A DNA stretch of 64,000 bases from contig NZ_AP022563.1 in NCBI RefSeq assembly GCF_010726645.1, forward strand, positions 496,001 through 560,000. The letters run 5' to 3'. Both the position numbers and the translations under genes were made by a program. This document shows positions 15,854 through 24,992 of the stretch, piece by piece. The stretch's first letter is position 1; every line of letters starts with the position of its first letter. The notes under the pieces are model-generated. The model was not told the DNA's origin. It made no database searches and saw only the letters and a program-made list of their open reading frames with translations. The DNA is from Mycolicibacterium duvalii (GTDB lineage Bacteria > Actinomycetota > Actinomycetes > Mycobacteriales > Mycobacteriaceae).

Positions 15854-16726
15854 TCACCGCCCCAGGAAGTCCAGGATCGCCGGCGCTGCCTGCACCCACG
15901 TGTCGAACAGGCAGAAGTCCTTCCCGCCGCTCTCGGCCATCTTCTCGCCGGCGCGTTCCCAGGCGTCCTCGGGCCACGGCGGGTCGATCAGCGTGGAACC
16001 CTTGATCAGGCAGTGCACTTCGTAGGACGTGCGCTTGGGGTGGTCCCAGTCGTTCTCGCCACCGCGGATGATCAATGTGGGCACCCGGATGTCGTCGAAC
16101 ATCTCGTCGGCGACGCCCGGGATCGTCTGTCCCGGTTTCGGCACGAAGGCGTTGAGCCACCGCCGCATCACCTTCAGGAACTCGTCGGCGTCCAGGTCCA
16201 GGAAACGTTGTTCGTTACCGGGGTTCTGCGCGATACGTTCCCGCCACTCCGGCACGCTGAGCAGACCTTTGATGCCCAGCCCGCGCACGGCGAGGATGCT
16301 GGGAACGACGTAGTGACCGCCGAGCACGAAGCTGCCGTACACCCCGCCAACGATGTTCCACACCACCAGCTTGGTGACCATCTCGGGGTGCAGCATGGTG
16401 AACAGCATCGAATCGCGCGCACCCCCGGAGCCACCGGCGATGATGCACGGGCCGGTCCTGAGCGCGGTGAGTAGCCCGTACAGGGTCTCGGCGCGCATGT
16501 GCGATTCGCTCTCACCGTAGAACTGCACGTCGGAAGCGCCGCAGTTGGGCCGGTCCCACAACAGCACCCGGTAGCCGCCCTCGACCAGTGCCTCGGCCAG
16601 CGGGCGGAGCCCGGGAATGTCTTTGCTGAACCGGCCCCCTGGCGTCAGGACGATCAAATCGCCTTTGTTGCCCAGGATTTCATAGACGACGTCGCCGCCG
16701 TTGATCTCGATTGACTTGTTGGTCAA
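15854..16726 (-). CDS. alpha/beta hydrolase
   Basis: 290-aa alpha/beta hydrolase. Early strand VLTPGGRFS, WDRPNCGASD after strand 4, nucleophile elbow GGSGG (GSG instead of the more common HSxG), acid candidate in IRGGENDWDHP. Such hydrolases include meta-cleavage C-C hydrolases and epoxide-hydrolase relatives; the exact type is not clear. Start is TTG, with GGAGAG placed seven bases upstream. It is the last gene of an operon with a Rieske ferredoxin and two amidohydrolases. Confidence 0.87.
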   Translation of the reverse strand: MTNKSIEINGGDVVYEILGNKGDLIVLTPGGRFSKDIPGLRPLAEALVEGGYRVLLWDRPNCGASDVQFYGESESHMRAETLYGLLTALRTGPCIIAGGSGGARDSMLFTMLHPEMVTKLVVWNIVGGVYGSFVLGGHYVVPSILAVRGLGIKGLLSVPEWRERIAQNPGNEQRFLDLDADEFLKVMRRWLNAFVPKPGQTIPGVADEMFDDIRVPTLIIRGGENDWDHPKRTSYEVHCLIKGSTLIDPPWPEDAWERAGEKMAESGGKDFCLFDTWVQAAPAILDFLGR

Positions 16727-16757
16727 CGTCTCTCCGATTGTCAGGTCCGCGAGCGGG

Positions 16758-17147
16758 CTAGGCCTGGACCAGGACGTCGTTACCGACGACCCGGACCGGG
16801 TAGGTGCGGATACTCCACTCGGGCTTGACCGCAGTGGTTCCGGTGGCGAGTTCGAATCCCCACTGGTGCCACGGACAGTAGATGTACTCCATGTCGCGCA
16901 CCATCACCGCATTGCCGGGGACGCTCTCGTCGACGATGTTGCGGCCCCTGGCGCGGCCGGCACACAGCGGGCCACCTTCGTGCGGGCAGTAGTTGGCAAT
17001 CGCGTAGAACGTGCCGTTGACGTTGTACACGCCGACACCGTGCCTGCCGATCGGTACGAGTTTGTGTGTGCCCGGCGGAATCTCGTCGACGGTGGCGACG
17101 ACGTGTTCCCGCCCCTGAGCGAGGCGGGGCGTCTTGTCCTTGTCCAT
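16758..17147 (-). CDS. Rieske [2Fe-2S] ferredoxin-type protein
   Basis: 129-aa single-domain Rieske protein. Ligands are CPH (in NYCPHEGGPLC) and CPWH (in IYCPWHQW), the soluble ferredoxin pattern. It could be a stand-alone electron carrier for a Rieske oxygenase such as the one at 1077, or a small Rieske-domain enzyme. It starts 3 bases after the amidohydrolase stop at 17151 and is thus in the same transcript. Cytoplasmic. Confidence 0.92.
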   Translation of the reverse strand: MDKDKTPRLAQGREHVVATVDEIPPGTHKLVPIGRHGVGVYNVNGTFYAIANYCPHEGGPLCAGRARGRNIVDESVPGNAVMVRDMEYIYCPWHQWGFELATGTTAVKPEWSIRTYPVRVVGNDVLVQA

Positions 17148-17150
17148 GTC

Positions 17151-18293
17151 CTAGAAGACCCGGACCTGACCTTCGAGTGCCGGGACGGTGTCCGGCAACT
17201 TGTAGGTCTCGATGCCGTTGCGGAACATCACCGCCTCGCGGGCGTGCTCGGGCAGATGCTTGACCAGCCAGCGCGGATCATCGAACGTCCAGTGCGGGTA
17301 GTCGCTGGAGAACAGCAGGATCTTCTCGCACTCCATCCACTCGAAGGCCCGGGTCAATTCGGTCTTGTCCTCGGGGTAATCCAGCGGCTGGGTAGTGAAC
17401 TTGATGTGGTCTTTGACGTACTCGCTGGGCTTGCGCTTGATCTCCAGCCAGGACTTGCGGGCCTCGTAGAGCGCGTCCATCCGCCACATCAGCGGCAGGA
17501 TCCAGGTGAACGCGTGCTCGACGAACACGATCCGCAGGTTCGGGTGGCGGTCGAACGTGCCGTCGAAGATCAGACTCATCACCTGGTTGGCGGCCAGCAG
17601 CGAGTAGGTGACCATGAAGTCATGGTTGTAGCTGGGTAGACCGACGGGCGGCATCGGCAGCTCGTCATAGTGGCTGCGCGACAGGTGGCAGCTCACCGGG
17701 ATGTCGTGTTTGGCTGCGGCGGCCCAGATCGGGTCGTACTTCGGGTTGCCCCAGGAGGGTCGGGGTTCGGCCTTGATCAGGATCTGCGCCATGTAGGGAT
17801 GGCCGACCCAACGCTCGATCTCGGCGACGCTGTCCTGGGGTTCTTCGATCGCCAGGCAGATGGACCCGCGCCAGCGCTCGTGCCAGTTGTTGTGGCTGTC
17901 GAGCCAGTGGTTGGCCTGCCACTCGTTGAGCGCGACCGACATCGCGTGCTGAGCCTCGGGCAACCGCGCCGGATAGGCGGCGGGCTCCAGGATCGCGATG
18001 TCCGCGCCGGCCTCCATGATCAGCTGCTTGAACGCCAGATCGGGATCGCTGCAGGCGAACTCACCGTCCGGGGGGAAGGTGTCCACCCGCATGGCGTAGG
18101 AATGGGCGTAGTCGGGGGCGTCGTAGTAGATCTGCTCGCCGACCCGGCGCGTGAGGAAGTACTTGCTGCGCCAGGGTTCAGGGATGTACTGGGTCAGCTC
18201 ACCGCGACGGGGCGTCGGGTGGACGTCGGAGTCCACGCACCGCACGGCGGTGCGTTCGGCGGCTGGTACCCGTGGATTGGCTGTAACGGTCAT
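17151..18293 (-). CDS. amidohydrolase-2 family metal-dependent hydrolase/decarboxylase
   Basis: 380-aa TIM-barrel protein of the ACMSD/LigW amidohydrolase branch. Metal-site residues are visible at the expected places: DSDVH in strand 1, H in SCHLSRS, H in VEHAFTW, and Asp in FSSDYPHW. Known members decarboxylate or hydrolyse aromatic acids and ring-cleavage products. ATG follows GGAGGCGATC. The paralogue at 18313 is directly upstream in the operon; the two may form a heteromer. Confidence 0.9.
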   Translation of the reverse strand: MTVTANPRVPAAERTAVRCVDSDVHPTPRRGELTQYIPEPWRSKYFLTRRVGEQIYYDAPDYAHSYAMRVDTFPPDGEFACSDPDLAFKQLIMEAGADIAILEPAAYPARLPEAQHAMSVALNEWQANHWLDSHNNWHERWRGSICLAIEEPQDSVAEIERWVGHPYMAQILIKAEPRPSWGNPKYDPIWAAAAKHDIPVSCHLSRSHYDELPMPPVGLPSYNHDFMVTYSLLAANQVMSLIFDGTFDRHPNLRIVFVEHAFTWILPLMWRMDALYEARKSWLEIKRKPSEYVKDHIKFTTQPLDYPEDKTELTRAFEWMECEKILLFSSDYPHWTFDDPRWLVKHLPEHAREAVMFRNGIETYKLPDTVPALEGQVRVF

Positions 18294-18312
18294 GATCGCC
18301 TCCTGGTTACCT

Positions 18313-19458
18313 CTACTGTGCCGCAGTCGCAGATGACACGGACGGACTTGCGGGAACTTCGATGCCGTACAGCTGCGCGGCATTGCGCCAGCACAACTTG
18401 TCGCGTTGTTCGTCAGAATAGGTTTTCGGCACCGACAGCTCGTTGAGCTGCCAGTGGGGGTAGCTCGAGCCGTACATCACCATGTCGTCCTTGCCGGTGA
18501 ATCCCGCCCATTCGCCGGCGAAGTCGACGTTCCCCGGTCCGTCCAGCGCGCCCTGGACGAAGTAGACGTGGCCCGGCAGGTAGTCGCTGGGCATCTTCGG
18601 CGCCCACGGGGTCTGCTCGAGATGGGGCCGGCCGAAGCAGTCCATCCGCCACATGAACGGCGTCAGCATGTCGGCCGCGCCGTCGGCCCACACGAACTTC
18701 AACGCGGGCGTCCTCTCGAACACTCCTTCGGCGATCATGTTCATCAGGTGATAGAGGAAGTTCAGCGCGGTGAAGCCGACGAACTGTTCGTAGGTGCGGG
18801 TGAGGCCGTTGGGCGTCGGGGGCAGCATCACCCCGGAGCCGACCTCGAAGTGGACCGCCACCGGCAGTCCGGCGTCGACGGCGGCCTCCCACAATGGCCA
18901 GAACTGGGGCTTGCCGTAGAGCTCGCGAGATTGCAGCGGGATACCGAGCTGCACGATGCGCGGATGGTCCCGGTACCGCTCGATTTCGCGCAGCGCGCCG
19001 GCGATGTCGTCGGGATTGACCCGCAGGGTGCCGCGGAACTTCTCACCGAACTCAGGGTGGTCCAGCCACCGGGTCACCATCATCTCGTTGTGCGCCGCTG
19101 CGATCGCGGTGCCCAGGTGGCGGTCGGGCATGATGCCGCGCGTCATCGGGTGCAGGATCGCGATGTCGACTCCGCGGTCGGCGAACAAATGTTTGGCGAC
19201 CACCGCCGGGTCCGACCCCGGGTACTGGCCGTCGGGGCCGCCGGTGCGGTCGGCGTATTCGCCGCCGGGGGCGCCGTACCAGTCCATCTCATAGTCGGGA
19301 AAACCGCGGCTGCGGAACGGTTCCCGCAAGAATTTCTTTCGCAGGTCCTTGTTGGACTCGCAGAAGATGTGCACGCTGGCATCTATGACGGGGATGCGGA
19401 CGGGGGTGGCGGTAGCCGTGTCACCAAAGCCACCGGACCCGTCACCGAATTCCTTCAC
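18313..19458 (-). CDS. amidohydrolase-2 family protein with altered metal site
   Basis: 381-aa TIM-barrel amidohydrolase homologue. Strand 1 reads DASVH, and the His of strand 5 is kept (VAVHFEVGSG). The strand-8 motif that carries the metal-binding Asp in relatives (SSDYPHW next door) reads GSSYPHW, so the Asp is Ser. It may be inactive, use another ligand, or serve as a partner subunit of the neighbour. GTG at 19458 is chosen; the longer frame to an ATG at 19569 runs through the operator at 19536 and carries no family sequence. First gene of this operon. Confidence 0.85.
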   Translation of the reverse strand: MKEFGDGSGGFGDTATATPVRIPVIDASVHIFCESNKDLRKKFLREPFRSRGFPDYEMDWYGAPGGEYADRTGGPDGQYPGSDPAVVAKHLFADRGVDIAILHPMTRGIMPDRHLGTAIAAAHNEMMVTRWLDHPEFGEKFRGTLRVNPDDIAGALREIERYRDHPRIVQLGIPLQSRELYGKPQFWPLWEAAVDAGLPVAVHFEVGSGVMLPPTPNGLTRTYEQFVGFTALNFLYHLMNMIAEGVFERTPALKFVWADGAADMLTPFMWRMDCFGRPHLEQTPWAPKMPSDYLPGHVYFVQGALDGPGNVDFAGEWAGFTGKDDMVMYGSSYPHWQLNELSVPKTYSDEQRDKLCWRNAAQLYGIEVPASPSVSSATAAQ

Positions 19459-19535
19459 GCAGCCTGATCCTTTGCTCTCCGCGGTCGAGGGCGCGACCGT
19501 CGATGACCCCAGTGTAGATCGTTGTTCTTCATAAG

Positions 19536-19552
19536 CAAGAATTCTGTTCTCA
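19536..19552. promoter_or_regulatory. operator-like palindrome A2, CAAGAATtctGTTCTCA
   Basis: Matches 11 of 14 arm positions of TGAGAATnnnATTCTCA. Located 78 bases before the minus-strand amidohydrolase start, in the divergent gap of 247 bases. Supported by the perfect copy 108 bases away facing the other gene. Confidence 0.55.
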
Positions 19553-19588
19553 AGCGCAGCGCTTATCATTCACGCTGGTAGAAGTCGA

Positions 19589-19608
19589 TGCTGATCGCTT
19601 GCTCAGCA
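19589..19608. promoter_or_regulatory. operator palindrome B1, TGCTGATCGCTTGCTCAGCA
   Basis: Inverted repeat with TGCTGA/TCAGCA arms. Nearly the same 20-base element lies at 47784 between the TetR gene and a P450 (16 of 20 bases equal). It lies between the two TGAGAAT-type sites of the divergent gap, so two regulators may act here. Confidence 0.6.
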
Positions 19609-19659
19609 CTTTCGGCGCGATAATGGATACGCGTATGGCGAGAACGCGGACACCGGAAG

Positions 19660-19676
19660 TGAGAATGCTATTCTCA
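19660..19676. promoter_or_regulatory. operator palindrome A3, TGAGAATgctATTCTCA
   Basis: Perfect copy of the 17-base palindrome (14 of 14 arm bases), 29 bases before the GTG of the acyl-CoA dehydrogenase gene, the same distance as at the P450 promoter (4142). A candidate -10 element GATAAT lies upstream at 19619-19624. Confidence 0.75.
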
Positions 19677-19705
19677 GCGGACTGCCGGTCCGAGGAGGCG
19701 CACGG

Positions 19706-20701
19706 GTGTTACTCGAATTCGATGCTGATCAGCGGCTGTGGCAGGAGACCGTACGTGACGCGGTCTCCAAACAATGCCCGGCTTCGCTGATCCGCGACAT
19801 CGCGGAGAACGGCGTCGACCCGACGCCGCTGTGGCAGAGCTACCTCGATGCGGGGTGGACCGAGCTGACCGATCCGGAGAACGCCGTCGAGCTGGCGATC
19901 GTGCTCGAGGAACTCGGTCGGGCGACCGACCCGACCCCGTTTCTGGCCACGCTAAGCCAGTTCGCACCGCTGGTCGGGGATCGTTACGACTCGAGCGGAG
20001 CGGGCACGGCCGTCTATTCCGGTGTCACCGCGAACCGCGACGCACAGGGATGGGTGCTGTCCGGAACCGACCGTTTCGTGCTGGACGGGGACCGCGCCGA
20101 CCGGCTCGCCGTGGTCACGCCCGCCGGCGTCTTCGTCGTCGATGCGAGCAAGGCAGTGACCCGGCGCGTCGAGGTATTCGACCCGGTGCTGCATGTCGCG
20201 GAGGTGTCCTTTGTGGGCGCGCAGGTCAGCGACGCCGACCGGCTGCCGGCCGACACCGAGCGCGCGCACCACGTGGCCCTGATGGGCATGGCGATCACGA
20301 TGGTGGGCGCCTGCCAACGCGTCCTCGACCTGGTGCTCGAGCACGCCAAGAGCCGCCAGCAATTCGGGGTCGCGATCGGCACCTTCCAGGCTGTGCAGCA
20401 CAAGGCGACCGACATGTTCGTGGCGATCGAACGGGCTCGAGCGCTGTCCTACTTCGCGGCGCTGACCATCGCCGCGGACGACCCGCGCCGACGGCTCGCG
20501 GCGGCCATGGCCAAAGCTTCGGCAGGGGAGTGTCAATCGTTGGTGTTCCGGCACGGCATCCAGCTGTTCGGCGCCATGGGCTTCACATGGGAGAACGATC
20601 TGCAGTTCGCGCTCAAGCGGGCCAAGGCGGGTGAATTGCTGCTCGGCGGAGCTGCCGAGCACCGGGCGATGATCGCGGAGGAATACGGGAGGGATATCTG
20701 A
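19706..20701 (+). CDS. acyl-CoA dehydrogenase, smaller subunit of a FadE pair
   Basis: 331-aa acyl-CoA dehydrogenase fold protein. N-terminal helical domain, a beta domain around residues 100-175, and a C-terminal helical domain with SRQQFGVAIGTFQAVQHK and GIQLFGAMGFTWENDL. Length and tandem position match the smaller partner of actinobacterial alpha2beta2 FadE enzymes such as FadE26-27 or FadE28-29, which dehydrogenate steroid side-chain CoA esters. GTG start follows GAGGAGGCG. Its stop overlaps the next ATG by one base (TGATG). Confidence 0.9.
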   Translation: MLLEFDADQRLWQETVRDAVSKQCPASLIRDIAENGVDPTPLWQSYLDAGWTELTDPENAVELAIVLEELGRATDPTPFLATLSQFAPLVGDRYDSSGAGTAVYSGVTANRDAQGWVLSGTDRFVLDGDRADRLAVVTPAGVFVVDASKAVTRRVEVFDPVLHVAEVSFVGAQVSDADRLPADTERAHHVALMGMAITMVGACQRVLDLVLEHAKSRQQFGVAIGTFQAVQHKATDMFVAIERARALSYFAALTIAADDPRRRLAAAMAKASAGECQSLVFRHGIQLFGAMGFTWENDLQFALKRAKAGELLLGGAAEHRAMIAEEYGRDI

Positions 20702-21876
20702 TGCAGCTCGCTTTCGATTCCGACGTCGAGGAATTCCGCGCCGAGTTCTCTGCTTTTCTCGACGAGCACACCCCTTCTGCGGCCGAGACGCTGGAGCGTC
20801 CACGGTCGGTGTCCCACATGCCACAGTGGGCGCGCGACTGGCAGCGGCTGCTCTTCGACAACGGATGGCTGCTGCCGGCCCAACCGCCGGAGTTCGGCGG
20901 ACGCAACGCCTCGGTCCTGCAGACCTTCGTGCACGCCGAGGAACTGTGCCGGCGACGCATCTATCACAGCTTCAACCCGCAGGGCGTCAATATCATCGCT
21001 GCGTCGCTGCTGACGTTCGGCACCGACGAGCAGAAGCATCGATGGGCGGTCCCGGTGTTGCGCGGCGAGCGCACCGCATCGCTCGGGATGAGCGAGCCCA
21101 GCGCCGGCTCCGACCTTGCGTCGTTGCGCACCAAAGCGGTCCGAGACGGGGACCACTTCGTCGTCAATGGGCAGAAGGTGTGGACCTCGGGCGCTCACGA
21201 CGCCGATTTCCTGCTGACCTTCGTTCGTACCGATCCGGATGCGCCCAAGCACAAGGGCATCAGTGTGCTGCTGATCCCGACCGACCTCGACGGGGTGGTA
21301 TGCCGGCCCTTCGCCGACATGACCGGAATTGAGAACCTGGACTTCAACGAGGTGTTCTTTACCGACGTGCGCGTCCCTGTCGAGAACCTCGTCGGCCCGC
21401 TCAACGGCGGTTGGGGCGTCGCCAACGGCTCGCTGGGGCACGAGCGAACCATGATGTGGCTCGGCTTCGCCGACCGGATCGCCAACTGCATCGCCGACTT
21501 TCAACCCAAGAACCCGCTCGAGCGGGATGCGCTGGCCACCAGCATCATGGATTATGAGGCGCTGCGCCTGCTGGGATCGGTGGGGATCGCCAAGGCGGCG
21601 CGCGGTGAGGTCGACGTCGCGTCGGTGTCGATCCCGAAACTGCTCGGCGCCGAGGCCGAACAGCGCATCGAGGGGCTGGCGCTGGAATCCGCCGGGCCTG
21701 ACGGACTGGTACACCCCGCAACCTCCGGCCCGTACGAGCACATGAACCTGGACCACTACTTCGCCAGTTGGTTTGAGCGGTACTGCCGCAGCTTCGGTGG
21801 CACCATCGCCGGCGGAACCTCGGAGATTCAACGCAACATCATCGCCCAGCAAGTGCTCGGGTTGCCGCGGCGGTGA
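20701..21876 (+). CDS. acyl-CoA dehydrogenase, larger subunit of a FadE pair
   Basis: 391-aa acyl-CoA dehydrogenase with the FAD-binding segments LGMSEPSAGSDLAS and VNGQKVWTSGAHDAD, and C-terminal GGTSEIQRNIIAQQVLGLP. The position used for the catalytic Glu in medium-chain enzymes (EGT) is GGT, as in many FadE proteins where the base lies elsewhere. With the 331-aa partner it probably forms the heterotetramer that starts beta-oxidation of a bulky acyl-CoA. Regulated through the palindromes at 19589 and 19660. Confidence 0.92.
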   Translation: MQLAFDSDVEEFRAEFSAFLDEHTPSAAETLERPRSVSHMPQWARDWQRLLFDNGWLLPAQPPEFGGRNASVLQTFVHAEELCRRRIYHSFNPQGVNIIAASLLTFGTDEQKHRWAVPVLRGERTASLGMSEPSAGSDLASLRTKAVRDGDHFVVNGQKVWTSGAHDADFLLTFVRTDPDAPKHKGISVLLIPTDLDGVVCRPFADMTGIENLDFNEVFFTDVRVPVENLVGPLNGGWGVANGSLGHERTMMWLGFADRIANCIADFQPKNPLERDALATSIMDYEALRLLGSVGIAKAARGEVDVASVSIPKLLGAEAEQRIEGLALESAGPDGLVHPATSGPYEHMNLDHYFASWFERYCRSFGGTIAGGTSEIQRNIIAQQVLGLPRR

Positions 21877-21898
21877 CGACGGATCGGGAGCGCCTCAG

Positions 21899-23026
21899 GT
21901 GAAGGTCCAACCGGCAGCGTTCCTACGCACCACGCTGCCGCTGGACCTGTCCGGGCTCGACCAGCTCGACAGCGGCCGTTATCACTCGATCTGGCTGCCC
22001 GACCACATGGTCAGCTTCTGGCCGGACTCGATCTGGACCCCGGAGTTCACCGACCTTGCGGTTGCCTCGCCGTCACCGCACCGCCACCTCGACGCGATGG
22101 CCGTCGCGGCGGCCGCGGCGGTCCGCACGCAGAACGTGCCGCTGGTCACCAGCGTTGTCGACACCGTACGCCGGCACCCGGCGCTGCTGGCGCAGTCCGC
22201 GTTGACCATCGACCACCTGTCGGCCGGCCGCTTCATCCTCGGCCTGGGCAGCGGCGAGAAGGAGAACATCGAGCCGTACGGGTTCGACTTCAGCCGCCCG
22301 GTCAGCCGCTTCGAGGAAGCGCTGCAGGTCATTCGCCTGCTGTGGGACAGCGAAGGACCCGTCGACTTCGACGGCAAATTCTTCACCCTGCGACACGCGC
22401 GCCTCGACACCGAACCCTACGGCGGGAAGACCCCGCCGATCTGGATCGGCGCCAGCGGTCCCCGATCCCTCGAGATCGCCGGCCGCTACGCCGACGGATG
22501 GTGGCCCACCGGAGCGTGGACGCCGGAGGACTATGCCGAAAAGCTCGCGGTGGTACGGCAATCCGCGGAGCTTGCGGGCCGCGACCCGATGGCGATCACC
22601 CCGTGCTACATCCAGGTGAGCTTCATGGGCCGCGACGAGGACGCGCTCGCCGAGATCCTGCAAGCGCCGCTGGTGAAGTCGTTCCTGCTGCAGGTCTCCG
22701 CACCGGTGCTGGAGAGGTTCGGGTTCGTCCATCCGATGGGGCCCGACTGGCGGGGCTTCCACGACATCGACCCGGCGACGCTGACCAGGGAGCGCATCCT
22801 GGACTTCCTCGGCCGGGTGGAACCCGAAATGATCCTCGCGGTCGCGCCGCACGGCACGCCGCAGCAGGTGGCGCGCACGGTCATGGACTACGTCGACGCC
22901 GGCCTGCGGGTGCCCAAGATCCTCGACTACGGCGCGATGGCCGGACTCGACTACGCCGCCGCATCCGCCGAGTACGTGCGCGCCGCGGAGGACGAACTGC
23001 TCACCCTGTGCGGGGACGGCCGATGA
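21899..23026 (+). CDS. LLM-class (luciferase-like, probably F420-dependent) oxidoreductase
   Basis: 375-aa luciferase-like monooxygenase-fold protein. Family segments: YHSIWLPDHMVSF near the start, LGLGSGEKENIEPYG, WIGASGPRSLEIAGRYADGW and FLGRVEPEMI. In mycobacteria this class mostly uses F420 to reduce or oxidise ketones or C=C bonds. GTG at 21899 is the first start at a sensible position after the FadE stop, with GGGAG upstream; the longer open frame lies inside the FadE gene. Its stop overlaps the sulfotransferase start as ATGA. Confidence 0.9.
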   Translation: MKVQPAAFLRTTLPLDLSGLDQLDSGRYHSIWLPDHMVSFWPDSIWTPEFTDLAVASPSPHRHLDAMAVAAAAAVRTQNVPLVTSVVDTVRRHPALLAQSALTIDHLSAGRFILGLGSGEKENIEPYGFDFSRPVSRFEEALQVIRLLWDSEGPVDFDGKFFTLRHARLDTEPYGGKTPPIWIGASGPRSLEIAGRYADGWWPTGAWTPEDYAEKLAVVRQSAELAGRDPMAITPCYIQVSFMGRDEDALAEILQAPLVKSFLLQVSAPVLERFGFVHPMGPDWRGFHDIDPATLTRERILDFLGRVEPEMILAVAPHGTPQQVARTVMDYVDAGLRVPKILDYGAMAGLDYAAASAEYVRAAEDELLTLCGDGR

Positions 23027-24189
23027 GCGCCGCACTCGACGCCGCCGAACTGCTGTCCCGCGTCCGGGGTCTGACCGGGCTGTCCGAGTGGGGGGATCCC
23101 ACGTTCGAGCAGCGCTTCGGGCTGGCCGTCGATCTTCTGAACGGCCTGGGTATGGGCGAGCCGGGCCTGCGGCGCGCCGCCGAGGTCTGCGAGTGGCTGC
23201 TGACCACCCGGTTGGAGTTCTTCGAGGATCGCAACCGATTCCCGCTCGCCGACGAGGTGATCGAGGCGCCGATGTTCGTCACCGGCGAGCCGCGTTCGGG
23301 CACCACGCTGATGCACGCACTGATGTCGGTGGACCCGCAGAACCGGGCACTGCGATTCTGGGAGGTGATGTACCCGTCACCGCCGCCGGGCGCCACCGGC
23401 TCCGATGATCGCCGCAGGGCGCGTGCGGACGCCGACTGGCGCGAGATCAACGCGGCACTGCCGAAATGGCTGCACAGCCACCCCTACAACGACATGCTCG
23501 GCGACGGCCTGCCCGAGGACGAACGCACCTGGGCATTCGACTTCCGGGTGATGACGCCGACCGCGTGGTGGCGGGTACCGATGCCGACGGTCGTCGGCGG
23601 CCTGCCGACCGACGCGGCCGCGCAATACCGCATCCACCGCGGCATGCTCGCGGCGCTCCAGTACCGTCGTCCGCGTAAACGCTGGGTGCTCAAAGGCTTC
23701 CACGGATTTCGGCTGCCCGAGTTCTTCGCGGCCTATCCCGACGCCACCCTGCTGTGGCTGCACCGCGACCCGGTGCAGGTGGCGGCGTCGCGCACGATGA
23801 TGATGGCCGACATCGCCGACGGCATCGTCGGCGAGGTGGACCTCAAGGCCGCGGCGAGGCTGCATCTGGACCTGACCCGGGCCAGTATCGCCAACACCAT
23901 GACGCACCCGATGGTCGACGATCCGCGCATCATGCACGTGCGCTACCTCGATTTCGTCGCCGACCCCGTGCAAACCGTCCGCGCCTACTACGAGTTCTGC
24001 GGGCGCGAGTTGACGGGTGACGCCGAGGCGAAGATGCGTACCTACCTGGCGACCAACAAGGGGGACCGGCACGGGAAGTTCGAGTACTCGACGCGTGTGC
24101 TCACCGACATCGGCGAGGACCTCGACGCACTGCACGAGGAGTTCCGGCCCTTCCGGGAACGCTTCGGCGTGCCCGTGGAGAAGCGGTGA
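23023..24189 (+). CDS. sulfotransferase family protein
   Basis: 388-aa PAPS-dependent sulfotransferase fold. The 5'-phosphosulfate loop TGEPRSGTT is at residues 87-95 and the 3'-phosphate motif LHRDPVQVAASR follows near residue 245. Family role: transfer of sulfate from PAPS to a hydroxyl. In a degradative operon its use is unclear; it might tag a sterol-like hydroxyl or have another acyl-related role. Start and stop overlap both neighbours (ATGA and GTGA), so it is firmly part of the FadE operon. Confidence 0.9.
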   Translation: MSAALDAAELLSRVRGLTGLSEWGDPTFEQRFGLAVDLLNGLGMGEPGLRRAAEVCEWLLTTRLEFFEDRNRFPLADEVIEAPMFVTGEPRSGTTLMHALMSVDPQNRALRFWEVMYPSPPPGATGSDDRRRARADADWREINAALPKWLHSHPYNDMLGDGLPEDERTWAFDFRVMTPTAWWRVPMPTVVGGLPTDAAAQYRIHRGMLAALQYRRPRKRWVLKGFHGFRLPEFFAAYPDATLLWLHRDPVQVAASRTMMMADIADGIVGEVDLKAAARLHLDLTRASIANTMTHPMVDDPRIMHVRYLDFVADPVQTVRAYYEFCGRELTGDAEAKMRTYLATNKGDRHGKFEYSTRVLTDIGEDLDALHEEFRPFRERFGVPVEKR

Positions 24190-24992
24190 GCAGCGCGGCG
24201 GGACATGGCGTCGACGCGAGACTCTCCGTGCACGACGTCACCTTCTTCGGCGCCCCTGCTGACGAACTGCGCGCGTACTGGGCAGCGCTCGGTGTGGCCA
24301 GGCTCAGCCTGATCGACGCCGAGCTGAACGATCCGGTGCTGACGAAAGCGGTTGCCGCCCAGGGTTATGCGGTCGAGACGGTGTACCATCTCTTCGGCAC
24401 GACCGACGGTTTGATGCGGGTGATCGACAGCGCCGCAGCCGCCGGCGCCCGCGTGGTCTACATGTTGACGGGTGGGCGCGGTGACCTGACCTGGGAGCAG
24501 GCCGCGGCCCGCTTCTGCGAGGCCGTGGCGCCCTGCGTCGAGCACGCCCAACGGGCCGGTGTCGCACTGGCCATCGAGAACGCGTCGAGCCTTTACGCCG
24601 ACATCCACATCGCGCACACGCTGGCCGATACCGTCGCGCTGGCGGAGCAGGCCGGGGTCGGAGTATGCATCGACCTCTTCCATTGCTGGGCCGAAGCGGA
24701 CCTGGCCGCGTTGTTCGCGCGTGCCATGCCGCGCACCGAGATGATCCAGCTCAGCGATTATGTGCTGGGCGATCGCGCCCTGCCCGCCCGCGCGGTTCCC
24801 GGTGACGGTGCGATCCCGCTCGAAGCCCTGATCGCGCAGGCGGTGTCGCTCGGCTATCGGCACGGTTTCGATCTCGAGTTGATCGGTCCGCGCATCGATG
24901 CCGAAGGCCGGTTGACCGCAGCCCGACGCGCCTGCGAGGTGGCCTCGGGGATACTGGAGCGGGTGAGCGGGAGCGGTGATGGGCTTCGGTGA
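24186..24992 (+). CDS. sugar-phosphate isomerase/epimerase-like TIM-barrel protein
   Basis: 268-aa protein of the AP-endonuclease-2/xylose-isomerase-like superfamily. Metal-site candidates: E in LAIENASSLYAD, D and H in CIDLFHCW, D in LSDYVLGD, E in DLELIGP. Family members isomerise or epimerise sugars, or dehydrate inositol-like compounds; in a lipid operon the substrate is not predictable. GTG start overlaps the sulfotransferase stop (GTGA). Confidence 0.83.
   Translation: MSSAAGHGVDARLSVHDVTFFGAPADELRAYWAALGVARLSLIDAELNDPVLTKAVAAQGYAVETVYHLFGTTDGLMRVIDSAAAAGARVVYMLTGGRGDLTWEQAAARFCEAVAPCVEHAQRAGVALAIENASSLYADIHIAHTLADTVALAEQAGVGVCIDLFHCWAEADLAALFARAMPRTEMIQLSDYVLGDRALPARAVPGDGAIPLEALIAQAVSLGYRHGFDLELIGPRIDAEGRLTAARRACEVASGILERVSGSGDGLR

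Noticed and set aside
19459..19569. Upstream start (ATG 19569) for the amidohydrolase at 18313
   Set aside because: The added 37 residues run across the operator at 19536 and show no domain; GTG 19458 has a ribosome site.
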